A stretch of 64,000 bases of DNA from Proteles cristata cristata. Taxonomy: Eukaryota; Chordata; Mammalia; Carnivora; Hyaenidae. The stretch is taken from the NCBI GenBank assembly GCA_017311185.1, contig JAESUZ010005106.1, positions 434,001 through 498,000 of the forward strand. The letters are read 5' to 3'. Shown in pieces: positions 35,710 to 45,388 of the stretch (position 1 is its first letter; each line of letters opens with the position of its first letter). The notes under the pieces were generated by a model. The model saw only the letters and a list, made by a program, of their open reading frames with translations, was not told the DNA's origin and made no database searches. The translations under genes were made by a program, and so were the position numbers.

Positions 35710-36955
35710 AACACTGCCTTGTGAGATTAGTTTAAAAATTGATCTCACCAGAAAAAAATGAGATAAGAAACATCAAGATAATTTCAGTCAATCAGATCAT
35801 TGAGGAAAATAGGAGGTTTGGCCCCTAAATTAAGCATCTAGCAATAGAAAATTGCTACCTTACCATTCCTCTCTGACTACACCAAACACATGTTTACCAG
35901 AAGAGGGAAACAAATCTTAATGACCTAGAAATAAATGAATTACTTTAAAAAAAAAAGCATCTTCTAAAACAAAATAAAAGCCATGTCTAAAAAGAAAGAG
36001 AGGACAGATACATTAAGTAAAAGAGAGAGAGAGAGACACCTAAGTCTTGCTGATGAGCTGAGTTACATGATTTATTTATCTGTAGGCTGAAGATAGTGAT
36101 TTCAGTGAGCCTCAGCAGTTACTGAGTATGTAAAAATAATGTGTTCATGATAAGATCAGATCTCTGGGGCAGATGTAGAGGGAGGTAGGGAGATAGGAAG
36201 GGAGGGGGAGGATGGGAGAGAGAGTGATGGAGAGAGAGAGAGAGAGAGGTCACTTGGAGTGTAAGCCTCAACCCTTCACTTATGTGTGTACTGTGTGTAA
36301 AATAACTAAGAAAAAGCTCCTGAAATTTTAGACAATCACTGCAGGCTGTATAAGACAGGGTATTTTTTAAACTGTTTTCCATGTCTTATTTGTATTGTCA
36401 GTTAGCCAAAACTTCCTTTTTGTCTGTTCAAAGCACTGCAGAGTCTTGATTAAATCTGTGAAATCGAATGGAGAACAAGGATTCTCATGCTTGTGGAAAC
36501 AGGCTAGTGATGGTAAACAATACTGAGAAATTTTTAGCTGCTTTTACACTCTGGAACGGGTGTAGCTTTAACTCCCCCCCCCAAAATTATTCCACTTTAT
36601 TAGGCTCAAGCACAGTTGTCTGCCTGTTCAAGAAGCCAAGAACTAACCTGCCACTAAGAGGAAAATGTATTCGTCTCAAGGCAGAATGAAGTTTAAGACA
36701 ATAACTTGCACACCCCGGAGAAGTGACTTCTGAGAATTTTCCCAGTGATAATGAAACTCGAACCTCCCTAAAATGGCATTTTAGGTAGATTTTTCATTTC
36801 CCATCACTGTATTTTTCAAATACATTCCACCTGCATTACTGAATTTAAGCAAATAAAATGTTTGATTAATATTTGCAGATGTCATGAAGAAGTGATTAAC
36901 CTCTCCTGTGCAATAAGTCCTTGGAATTGCCTGAATTCTTCTGGCCCTCTTTTAG
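35710..36955. other. Repeat-poor block with GA-rich tracts
   Basis: A short GAGA run is at 36021-36036 and a GGA/GAGA purine tract at about 36176-36248. Positions 36280-36950 are complex non-repetitive DNA. No gene is recognised. Confidence 0.45.
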
Positions 36956-36977
36956 GAAACGCAAGCATTGTTCAAAG
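36956..36977 (+). other. Candidate 22-nt microexon
   Basis: Preceded by a pyrimidine-rich acceptor (ttcttctggccctcttttag, ending at 36955) and followed by GTAGGT at 36978. If spliced to the candidate exon at 34278-34333, the two carried bases plus 22 give eight whole codons, reading SKRKHCSK, with no stop. The donor runs straight into a TG repeat. Its short length and lack of homology leave this uncertain. Confidence 0.3.
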
Positions 36978-36978
36978 G

Positions 36979-36981
<3 letters not shown>

Positions 36982-37030
<49 letters not shown>
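36982..37030 (+). repeat. (TG)n(CG)4 dinucleotide repeat
   Basis: About 39 bases of alternating GT followed by four CG units (37021-37028). It is purine-pyrimidine alternating throughout, so able to form Z-DNA. It begins 4 bases into the putative intron after the candidate microexon. Confidence 0.97.
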
Positions 37031-37274
37031 GTTGAGCTTTAGTGTTATTACAGAATTCTCAGATAAACAAAAAAGAGTAAAGATTCATAGATTTATTGAT
37101 ACAACCATCACCTAGTTTGTGCCACTTATTTTAGAGACCAAAAACATACACTGAGTACTTCTACTTTAGGTCAGTCACCATCATGTTATTTAATCTAATG
37201 AAAAAATACATGAGGTTCTTTATTATTATTATTATTTTCTTCCTCGTCATTAATGCCATTACAGGACATCGCTT

Positions 37275-37454
37275 TTAGAGGCATTGTCACGGTTAAGAGC
37301 CTAACATCTGTAATCAGACGTCATGTAAACTCCAAATTACCAGTGTGACCTAGGGCAAACTAGTTAACCTCCCTCTGGGCTCAGCTTACCACTCCATGGA
37401 CTATTTAAGACGCCCAAAACGTGCCCACCGGGATGCCCGACACACAATAAGCTC
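37275..37454 (+). mobile_element. MIR
   Basis: Forward MIR: 'cacggttaagagcctaacat', 'accagtgtgacctagggcaa', 'ccgacacacaataagctctc'. A SINE inserted at its end. Confidence 0.8.
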
Positions 37455-37469
37455 TCAGCCACCATTCTT

Positions 37470-37688
37470 TTTTTTTTTTTTAATGTTTTATTTATTTCTA
37501 GGAGAGAGAGAGACAGTGCGAGCAGGGGAGGGTCAGAGAGAGAGGGAGACACAGAATCCGAAACAGGCTCCAGGCTCTGGGCTGGCTGTCAGCACAGAGC
37601 CCGACGCGGGGCTCGAACCCACAAACCACGAGATCATGACCTAAGCGAAAGTCGGACGCTTAACCGACTAAGCCACCCAGGCGCCCCA
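37470..37688 (-). mobile_element. CAN-SINE, very young
   Basis: Intact minus-strand copy with reverse head GCCACCCAGGCGCCCC and many CpGs still present. The exact 15-base duplication TCAGCCACCATTCTT lies at 37455-37469 and 37689-37703. It sits about 0.9 kb from the start of the CpG island. Confidence 0.97.
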
Positions 37689-37702
37689 TCAGCCACCATT
37701 CT

Positions 37703-38590
37703 TAACAGCATGTGTATGGCACATGAAAGTGAAGCCCGAGGAGGTTAAGTAAGGAGAAACTGCTTTTCTTCTCCTCTAGATATTTGATCTGGAAACTCCA
37801 CAGATGCATTCTCTTTAGGACGGGAGACAGCATGTCAGGGATTCCGCTAAAACCTCGTACACATCCTCCAAACTGGTTGGTAAATTTCTGGGGCCAACAC
37901 CAGCGAACCTGGAAGGGTCACCCAGCTTTCCGGAAAGACTGCTGCTGTCAGCACCCCGGAGCCTTTCTTTTGAAGGGGCCACCTTCCAGACGCAGCCGTC
38001 TGGGCACCGGCAAGCAGACCAAGTTGGTTCGCGAAAGTTCAGCGGAGTTGGCTCTGGTATGTTTACAAGTCCTAGCAGATCGCAGGAATGTTCGGGATAA
38101 TTATTACCCCACCCAGGAGCGCCCAGCCCAACCCTCTAACATCTGGAAGGAAGCGTCCACACAAAGGAGAGCGCGAGAAACCTCCTCCTGCGGCTGCTTT
38201 CTCAGGCTCCGGGAAGATTTCAGACCAGCTCTCGCCCCCATTGTCAACAACACCAGCCACTGCTCAGTAGGATCTTGCGGAGCACAGGGCATTCAATGCA
38301 AAGGAAGAGTTTATCTTCCAGTCCAAACCCAATGGCATTTCTCAAAATATCATCTTTGTCCCCTTCCCCTGACTGACACACACTCGCTCGCTCGCTCGCT
38401 CGCAGGTGAAAGGTGAAATACTCCAGAAAAATTGATAGCGAGCGATCCACACGCACACAGCCTTTTCAACAGAGGAGCGGCCAGGCTCAGACACGCCTTG
38501 TTAAAAGCGGCAGACACACCAAACCCTGAGTATCCTCGGCTCCTGACGCCAGGGATTCCCTCCAGTCCGTTCCCTGCCTTTTGAAAGTAT
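37703..38590. other. Repeat-free flank of the CpG island
   Basis: Non-repetitive sequence with increasing CpG density. A plus-strand frame of 210 codons (37784-38416) has no recognisable domain and is cysteine-, proline- and arginine-rich; it could be chance. A (CTCG)n repeat is at about 38383-38403. Confidence 0.45.
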
Positions 38591-39790
38591 CTGGGATTCA
38601 TCAGCATTTCTTCCACCTCCCACGAACGCGCAACAACCAAAGCACATGGTCCCTGGCGGCGCGTTTACAAACCCCACCAGCGCCAACGCCTCGAAACCGC
38701 CAAACTTCCTGTCTCCACGCCACCAAAGCGCCCAGAGCGCCGCGCCAAGTGCCCCCGAGGCTCCCGCCGAGGCAGCCGGAGCCCGGGAGCCGTGGGCGGG
38801 GTTTCCTGCCCGCGCGAGCGCCAGAGCTCCGCACCTCCTCCGGGGTCCCCGGACGCGCTGCGCCCCGGGCGCAGCGCGCCCGCGGTGGCCTCGGCTCGCG
38901 GTCGCGCGCCCCCCGGAACTCCCACCCCGCCGCGCCGCCCCCGGCAGTCGCCCACCTGCTCTGCCGCCTCCTCGCTCGGGGGCTGCCGACCGCTACTTTA
39001 TTGTCTCGGTGGCTCACCGCGCGGGACCTGGCGACCCGGCTCTGGGCCAGCCTCGCCAGCAACTCCGCGCTGCGCAGCGCCTTCCCGGGCGCCTGCCTTC
39101 CCCTTCCTTCTCCTCTCCGCCCCAGCTCCTGCCCGGCACGTGAGCCGCGCCGCCCGACCCCCGGGCGAGCAGGGCAGCCAGCGCCCGCCGCATCCCCGGC
39201 CCGGGGCCGCCCGCCGCCCCAGCCGCCGCGCGCCCTCGCTGTGATCCGCGGCCGCCGGCCTCGCGTCCCTCCGTCCTGCCCGCCCGCCCTCGCTGTCAGC
39301 CCTGGTTCCCGGCTCCTCTCTCCCCGGCTGCCCCCTCCCGCCGCCTCTCCGGGGGCTGGGGCGGCCGCTGCCAATGAGACTCGGCTGATGCGCTGTTCCG
39401 GCCCCAGTCATTGTATCGGGAGGGGAGGAAGGGGAGGGGAGCGCGAGGAAGGGAGGGGAGCGCGAGGAAGGGAGGGGGCGCCCTCGGCCCCCGCCGCGCG
39501 GCTGCGGGCTGGGCTCGCCTTCCCCGGCAGAGAGAAGGCGCGGGTGCCAAGGGGTGCGGAGCTGCCGGCGCTGCCGGGAGCGGGGGGAAGGGAGGGGCGC
39601 CAGCCCGCGCCGCTCCATCTCTGGCTCTGAGTCAGGAAAAGAGCGGGGAGGGACTCGGGCCCCCTCCAGGCTCCAAGCATCCCAAGCCCCCAGTGCCCTT
39701 AGAATAAAGGGGGTGAGGCAACGGCGGCCGAGGGAGGCGCGGGACCTAATCTGGAACGGGAGGGGGTCTGGCTAATGACTTCATCTGAGA
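38590..39790. promoter_or_regulatory. CpG island, probable promoter and first exon region
   Basis: Strong, continuous CpG-dense, GC-rich sequence of about 1.2 kb, unlike anything else in the window. It contains a GGGCGGGG Sp1-type site (38794-38801), CACGTG (39137-39142), GCGGCCGC (39361-39368) and CCAAT (39371-39375), with no clear TATA box inside. Splice-donor-like words are found on both strands: minus CAG|GTGGGC at about 38956, plus AAGGGG|GTGAGG at about 39713. Long open frames on both strands (for example 349 codons at 38581-39630 plus and 257 codons at 38601-39374 minus) overlap and are proline/arginine/alanine-rich. They are the expected result of high GC, so I do not call them genes. 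The island should mark a transcription start; direction and gene are unknown. Confidence 0.85.
39418..39480 (+). repeat. G-rich tandem repeat (quadruplex-prone)
   Basis: GGGAGGGGAGGAAGGGGAGG followed by two units of GGAGCGCGAGGAAGGGAGG (about 39438-39475). Many closely spaced G runs within the CpG island. Confidence 0.85.
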
Positions 39791-39814
39791 TTCCCGCGAA
39801 CCTGGTGGCTCTTC

Positions 39815-39955
39815 TCGAAAGAGAGAGAGAAAGGAGGAAGGAGGGGAGGAAGGAAAGAAGGGAGAGAGGGAAGAGGGAGAGTAAGGGAGAATGAAGAAGA
39901 AGGAGAGAGAGAGAGAGAGAGAGGAAAAGAGAGTAAAAAGAGGGAATAAAAGCCG
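39815..39955 (+). repeat. Long polypurine tract (GA/GGAA-rich)
   Basis: Almost pure purine for about 135 bases: GAGAGA, GGAAGGAGGG, and a (GA)n core at 39903-39923, ending at the TATA-like 'ggaataaaag' (39943-39952). It lies directly next to the CpG island. It can form triplex (H) DNA and bind GAGA-type or ETS-type factors. Confidence 0.9.
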
Positions 39956-40465
39956 ACCCCGTGCCTGACATCTCCCCCCCCCAGAACAGTTCTGATTCAG
40001 TAGTTTTACTCTGCTCTACTCCTGAAGAAACTCCAGAGATTAACTCAAAATACCGATAAGTGACAAGACAGATTCCGGCTTGATCTGATCCTGAGTGATG
40101 TGGCAAATGAGAGAAGGGTGGAGGGGGAAGGGAGGACCATTCAGGAAGGATCCGCTGTTGGTATCGTGACAGCATCTCCGGATGAGTTGAGAAGTATCGC
40201 ACGGAGGGGAGGTGCACCGTCGGGCCTGGGAGAAAACCGTTCCCTAACAGCCTTGAATGTGCGTCCCCGTGCCGGACCCACTTCTCTATACGCTATGAAT
40301 GCATTCACGTTGAAAGCGAAATTTGTTTTTAAAAATAATTGTCCTGAGACTACACAATTCTACCTCTGCGTTTTGCTGAAAGTTTAGTTGATACATCAAT
40401 GTCAGCATTTCAAAGAGGCCAGTTTCCCCAAGCTTAGTTTTGGCATTTTTCCTCCTCCACTTTCT
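39956..40465. other. Repeat-free downstream flank of the CpG island
   Basis: Non-repetitive, with occasional CpGs up to about 40280. No gene is recognised. It could be the first intron or a promoter flank, depending on direction. Confidence 0.45.
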
Positions 40466-40470
40466 CTTAT

Positions 40471-40711
40471 TTTTTTTTTAAATTTGTAAATGTTTGTTTA
40501 TTTTTGAGAGAGAGCGAGAGAGCATACACGAGCAGGGGAGGGGCAGAGAGAGAGAGGGAGACGCAGAGTCCGAAGCAGGCTCCAGGCTCTGAGCTGTCAG
40601 CCCAGAGCTCCATGGGGTGGGGGGGACCCCAATCCACTGAACCCGCCAACCCCTAGATCATGACCTGAGCCCAAGTCAGAGGCTTCACCGACTGAGCCAC
40701 CCAGGTGTCCC
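40471..40711 (-). mobile_element. CAN-SINE with internal G-rich insertion
   Basis: Minus-strand copy ending 'gagccacccaggtgtcccc'. The region normally reading 'agcccgacgcggggctcgaa' is replaced by 'ccatggggtggggggg', so the B box is destroyed. Confidence 0.88.
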
Positions 40712-40969
40712 CATCCTCCTCTTCTATCATTCTTCTCCTCATTCTTCTGACAGATCCCCAGCCCACAAAGGAAGGACAGGGTGGGGGAGGGAAGGCTCAC
40801 TTGTTTTCCCAGGCCCTGGCGTTGCTGCTATGGACATAAAGCAAGAGCTGAAGTAGTAAAGGCTTGAGATGGAGTGGTGTATAATATTACATCTGTGTGG
40901 TGTGAAGTTTAATTAAATTTTCTTCTGGTGTCAAATGCACTGCTTGCTTCTAATTAAATACACTATATT

Positions 40970-41300
40970 GAATGAATAACTGACATCTGTCGAGCAGCTA
41001 TTACATGCCGCCCTGACCTGACCGGAGTAAGAACTTCACTTGGTATTATCTCATTTAGTTCGCCTGGGAGAAAAGGGATGGACTAGAAGCCCCTTGAGCT
41101 CAGGGTCTAAGCTGGCTTTGATCAGCCCATGCCACACAGCAGTAGCTCATTTGAGGTCTATTGAGTTAAGGGACTTCCATTTTGCAGAGGAGAAGCCTAA
41201 GGGTCAGAGAGGTTAATTGACCTGCCCAAGCATATGAGACTAGAAGTGGTTGTACCTGTCTTTGAACTCAGAGCTGAAGACTCCCTCACAATTGCACAAT
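40970..41300 (-). mobile_element. MIR split by an L2-like piece
   Basis: Reverse MIR parts at 40970-41075 ('attatctcatttagttcgcc') and 41175-41300 ('ttccattttgcagaggagaa'). Between them L2-like 3' sequence ('ctagaagccccttgagctca') points rightward. Confidence 0.65.
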
Positions 41301-41304
41301 ACTG

Positions 41305-41685
41305 TCTGTTCAGTGTGAACAGCAGCAAAGGGCCCCAGGTAAGGCAGCAGTGCAGAGAGTAATGGCTTACTCAGCCCTCATGAGTGCACATAATTTCCTT
41401 GGAGAGAAAGTCAATACATAGAGCAAAGGCACTAGAGCACATTCCAGGGAGTGTACAGCCAAGTGGAGCAGTGCAGGGGGAAATGAATCGCACAGGGCTG
41501 GCCATCCAAAAAGTGCTTGGTATATGTTTGAGAGGAGGAACTAGAAGCAGACTATAACATGAAAAATGCAGTATAAACGATGTTATTAGGTTGATGTTGT
41601 CAGAGTAGTCTAGAGAGTTTTCTGGAAGAGGCAGGATATGTACTGCGTTCTCTTGGAGCCAAGAGGCTCCTGCTTGGCAACAGGT
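41305..41685. other. Single-copy sequence
   Basis: Nothing recognisable. Possibly old L2-like debris near 41400-41640. Confidence 0.35.
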
Positions 41686-41689
41686 GCTC

Positions 41690-41875
41690 CAGCTCTGTCG
41701 TATGTGGGTTCAAAGTCCAACTTTTCCAACTACTCAACCTAAAATAGGGATAATAATAACCCCAACCTGATAGGATTGTTGTAAGGATTGAATTAGTTCA
41801 CACCTAGAAGCACTTGGAATAGTGTCTGGCGTATGGTGAATGCTTAATAAATATTAGTGATTATTATGAAAGGAG
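41690..41875 (+). mobile_element. MIR
   Basis: Forward MIR second half: 'aaaatagggataataataac', 'ctgataggattgttgtaagg', 'gaatgcttaataaatattag'. Confidence 0.85.
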
Positions 41876-42059
41876 AAGGGACAGCTTTCTTTCCAACTTC
41901 AATCTTCTGATAAATATTTATAAAATACCAAAAATAGTAATATAAAAAACCCACAATGCAACAGAACAAAGAAACAAAACTGGCTTTCTTTATTCTGACC
42001 CTAGTATAGAATTACTAATTCTGTCTGCATAGTAGAGCGGAGGATTTACTTTTGTTTTA

Positions 42060-42210
42060 ATACTTAAGACAATTATATCAGAATCTCTGGGATCAGGGTT
42101 GATAAAACCTCACATTCCAAGACCCCAGCTCCAGAAGCCTCAGGGACCAGACAACTGCATTTTTAACAAGTTTTTCAGGGGTCCACTTGAGAGACACTGG
42201 TTTGCTCTTC
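42060..42210 (+). mobile_element. Probable MER5A-like fragment
   Basis: 'tcagaatctctgggatcagg' and 'actgcatttttaacaagttt' fit the MER5 core. Ends are not clear. Confidence 0.5.
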
Positions 42211-42214
42211 CCTC

Positions 42215-42985
42215 CACATCCCTGTTACCCACCCCATGTCACTGACCCAGGGATTTTTTTCCACCCTAAATTGTTACACTCTTGTGATCAATTCAGTGCT
42301 GCGCATGCATTCCTATTTAATTCAATGCACATGGATTAAGCACCAATTTTGTACAATTGCTACAACTGGGTCTCAAGATGAGTAACACCCTTCATGCCAG
42401 CAATGGGTTTATGATCTGAAAGAAAAGATGGGAACACAAAACGGCATAATAATAAGGTGAAGGTGTTTTGGGTGCTTACAGTGCACAATGTACTTGTGAC
42501 AAGTACGAAACCTATACACAAGGTGGAGAGCAATATATAAGCGAAGTTTAAAGGGTACATCTGGAAGAGGGAATCCAGAAACAGATTTAACAAAGAATGC
42601 AGCATTGTTAGGCTGCTTTCCTGAAAGAAATCACTCCAGTTATAAGAGTATGTTCAGAAGCCTGAACAAAATATGGACCAAGCAGTGAAGCCCCAGAGAT
42701 TAGTAAGTTTGAAGATCCAAGCAGAGAACTTCTCCAAAGTGTCAAACTCAAGGAACCTGGTAACCTTAATGAGTAGAGTAGAACAGATGTGAAGCAATAA
42801 GGAAAGGTAGGGACAGTGGCAAAATGGAGACTATAGTCTCCCCTTGTAAAGGAGGCAGTCACTGTTATGCTTTAGCACACTGCGCCACATGGGAGTGTTA
42901 ATCTGATTGACCCGATGTTTTGATTTTCCAAGAAAAGCTGGAAACTTGAATATTGATATGAAACCTCCCCATGTTTAAAACATCT
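42215..42985. other. Mostly unassigned; possible L2 remnant
   Basis: Positions 42330-42600 may be a diverged reverse L2 ('gattaagcaccaattttgta'). No gene is seen. Confidence 0.35.
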
Positions 42986-42988
42986 TGG

Positions 42989-43161
42989 GGCACCTGGGTG
43001 GCTCAGTTGGTTAAGTGTCCAACTTCTGCTCAGGTCATGATCTCACAGTTCGTGGGTTTGAGCCCTGCTTCGGCCTCTCTGCTGACAGCTAGCTCAGATC
43101 CTGGAGCCTGTTTCAGATTCTGTATCTATCTCCCTCTCTCTGTGACCCTCCCCTGCTCATG

Positions 43162-43202
<41 letters not shown>

Positions 43203-43237
43203 AAATAAATAAAACATTAAAAAATTTTTTTTAATTT
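42989..43237 (+). mobile_element. CAN-SINE with expanded (TC)n
   Basis: Plus-strand copy with head GGCACCTGGGTGGCTCAGTT and a (TC)n run of about 40 bases (43163-43200). Duplication AAAACATCTTGG on both sides. Confidence 0.94.
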
Positions 43238-43239
43238 CA

Positions 43240-43930
43240 AAACATCTTGGCAAGTGACTAAACATTTTTAAATATTCTATGCTCAAAATGAAACATGTCT
43301 GCAGATCAAATCCACCCATGGACTGTACAGTTATAACATCCACCATGGGCTTGGCTAAAGGATCCACACTCCGAGAAAAAATGACGAACAACTCCTGTAC
43401 TTTCTGGATGACTAGTGAATACTTAACGTGGGGCTGGATACTGTGCAGAAATCGTGCAACAAATGAGATAAAACAAATGGGCCTTGCCTTTCTGAAACTC
43501 ATAATAATTAGTGAGATGAGTCAAATACATATGAACAAAAAGAAATCAATAAGCGGCAAAAGAGGAAACAATTCTGTCCTGAAAAGCAGCATTTCCAGGT
43601 GACAAATGAGGGCCTCACCAGATTTTTGATGCAGGATGGTGCAAAAAATTACTTGGACTTCGACTTTCAAGCTCTTTATCTCAGTTCTGTGCAGATTCAG
43701 CTACTGTACTGAATAAGAACATGTTTCATGAATATTTTATTTCCAAATTAAAACAGATTTCTTTATTGATGTCTTTGTATATTTATGTACTTATTTACTT
43801 AGGCTAAAGATGGATATATACTCATTAGGCAAGTTTTTGACAATACAAAAAGTACAAAAAATAGAAATTGAAAATTACCCATAAGTTCACTGCCTAAATG
43901 AGCATCTTTATAACTTTTTATACTCCTAGA
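43240..43930. other. Unassigned sequence, possibly very old repeat
   Basis: Around 43790-43930 and again after 44134 the sequence resembles an old interspersed element ('gaaaattacccataagttca'), split by the SINE at 43951. No gene is seen; the 107-codon frame at 43279-43602 has no known domain. Confidence 0.35.
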
Positions 43931-43950
43931 TTTTTAAAAATGTACATGCA

Positions 43951-44118
43951 GGAGGGCACTTGGGCGGCTCATTCAGTTGAGCATCTGACTTCAACTCAGG
44001 TCATGATCTTGAGTTCGTGAGCTCAAGCCCCACATTGGGCTTGCTGCTGTCAACGCAGAGCCCACTTCTGTCCCTCTTTCTCTGCCCCCTCCCACAGCTC
44101 TCTCTTTAAAAAAAAATT
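43951..44118 (+). mobile_element. CAN-SINE, older and shorter
   Basis: 'ggagggcacttgggcggctc' head, short CT region and short tail. Perfect duplication AAAAATGTACATGCA at 43936-43950 and 44119-44133. Confidence 0.93.
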
Positions 44119-44340
44119 AAAAATGTACATGCAAACATACATATAATCATCTACTGTATTGATGTAAGATGATGCTAAATGGTAGAATAATGCATACACC
44201 GAATTCCCTACTGATGTATTGGTGTACAGTTGGGCTTTGATTTTTTTTGTTTTATTTACAATTTTAAGACCAGATCAAAGAGAAGTCACACCATTCCGAC
44301 AGCATCCTGGTCCTCTTAGCTTCAACTAGTTTGTGCTTTT

Positions 44341-44487
44341 GGGTGAATGGGTGGCTCATTCAGTTAAGCATCCAACTCTTGCCTGACAGTGTGGAGCCTG
44401 CTTGACAGCCTGTCTTCCTCTCCTTCTGCCCCTCCCCCACTTGCTCTCTATCTCTCAAAATAAATTTTTTTAAAACTTTAAAAAATG
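44341..44487 (+). mobile_element. CAN-SINE with internal deletion
   Basis: Head 'gggtgaatgggtggctcatt' runs through 'agcatccaactcttg' and jumps to 'cctgacagtgtggagcctgc', so about 60 bases including the B box are gone. Flanks AGTTTGTGCTTTT/AGTTTGTGCTTTC remain. Confidence 0.9.
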
Positions 44488-44599
44488 AGTTTGTGCTTTC
44501 TAATAATTTCCCACTGAAAACTCAGGTTTGGGGTAAGAACATGAATACTGCTTGCATATTTTGTTGCTAAAAGCTTGTGAGTGAGCAAATGTTCTTTAA

Positions 44600-44805
44600 T
44601 GCTGTAATAAGAGCACATACTCATGTTTGTTAAGCACTTTCTATATGAGGTCTCACTTAGCCACTCCATGATGTAAAGCCCTGTGGTTCCTCATGTGAGG
44701 AAACTGAGGCTCAGAGAGGGGAAATGATTGAGGTCACACAGCCAGTAAGTCAGGAGCTAAGATTTGATCCCAGGACTTTCTGACTCTCAGAATGGAGGTC
44801 TCATC
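44600..44805 (-). mobile_element. MIR
   Basis: Reverse MIR: 'tgttaagcactttctatatg', 'gaggaaactgaggctcagag', 'ggtcacacagccagtaagtc', 'gatttgatcccaggactttc'. Confidence 0.88.
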
Positions 44806-44809
44806 CATC

Positions 44810-45375
44810 ATAACAGGAGGCCCAGGAGTTTTTGGTACTTTTGTTATTAATGTAATGGCTTAGTTAGATCACATTGATACCTGGGATTCTTAATAGGGAC
44901 TTAAAAATTAAATCACAGTAATATTAGGCAAGTCACCAGTCATAGTTGTAGCTGCCAGTTGTTCAAGTTCAATTATGTTTTCTTTCTAAAACACACTTTA
45001 GATAACCAAGAACTGTTAATGAGAATCACAGTCAACTGTTGATGCACTGCACATTACTCTGCCCCTTCTGAAAGGGTATCATTGCATCATGCATTTCTAT
45101 GAGAGCCCTGGACACATACCTCTACCCCAGAAGCACTTAACACATAAAGCACAACAGGGTGACGTGCGACTTCACGCTTCCTTGGAGAATGTTACAATTG
45201 AAGCCTCACCTTTTCAGTTAACCCCATGGCCTTTGCACATACACTGAGATAAAAATTAAAAGTCTCTTCTTTCATCACTCAACCAAGGCTGTCATGTTTT
45301 TACTCTCAAATGTAGCACAAAAGTAATAGAACATTATCTTCAAACTTTGCCTATGTCAAATAAAGTTTAAAAAAT
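44810..45375. other. Single-copy sequence
   Basis: No repeat or gene recognised. Confidence 0.4.
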
Positions 45376-45388
45376 TTGGTGCTTTATT

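Noticed and set aside
38383..38408. (CTCG)n followed by CAG|GTGAAA as an exon boundary
   Set aside because: The same AG/GT can be read as acceptor or donor and no partner site was found; the repeat explains most of it.
38581..39630. Open frames of 349 and 257 codons on opposite strands of the CpG island
   Set aside because: GC-rich DNA has few stop codons; both strands are open at once, the predicted products are low-complexity Pro/Arg/Ala, and the minus frame relies on a TTG start. No known domain is seen.
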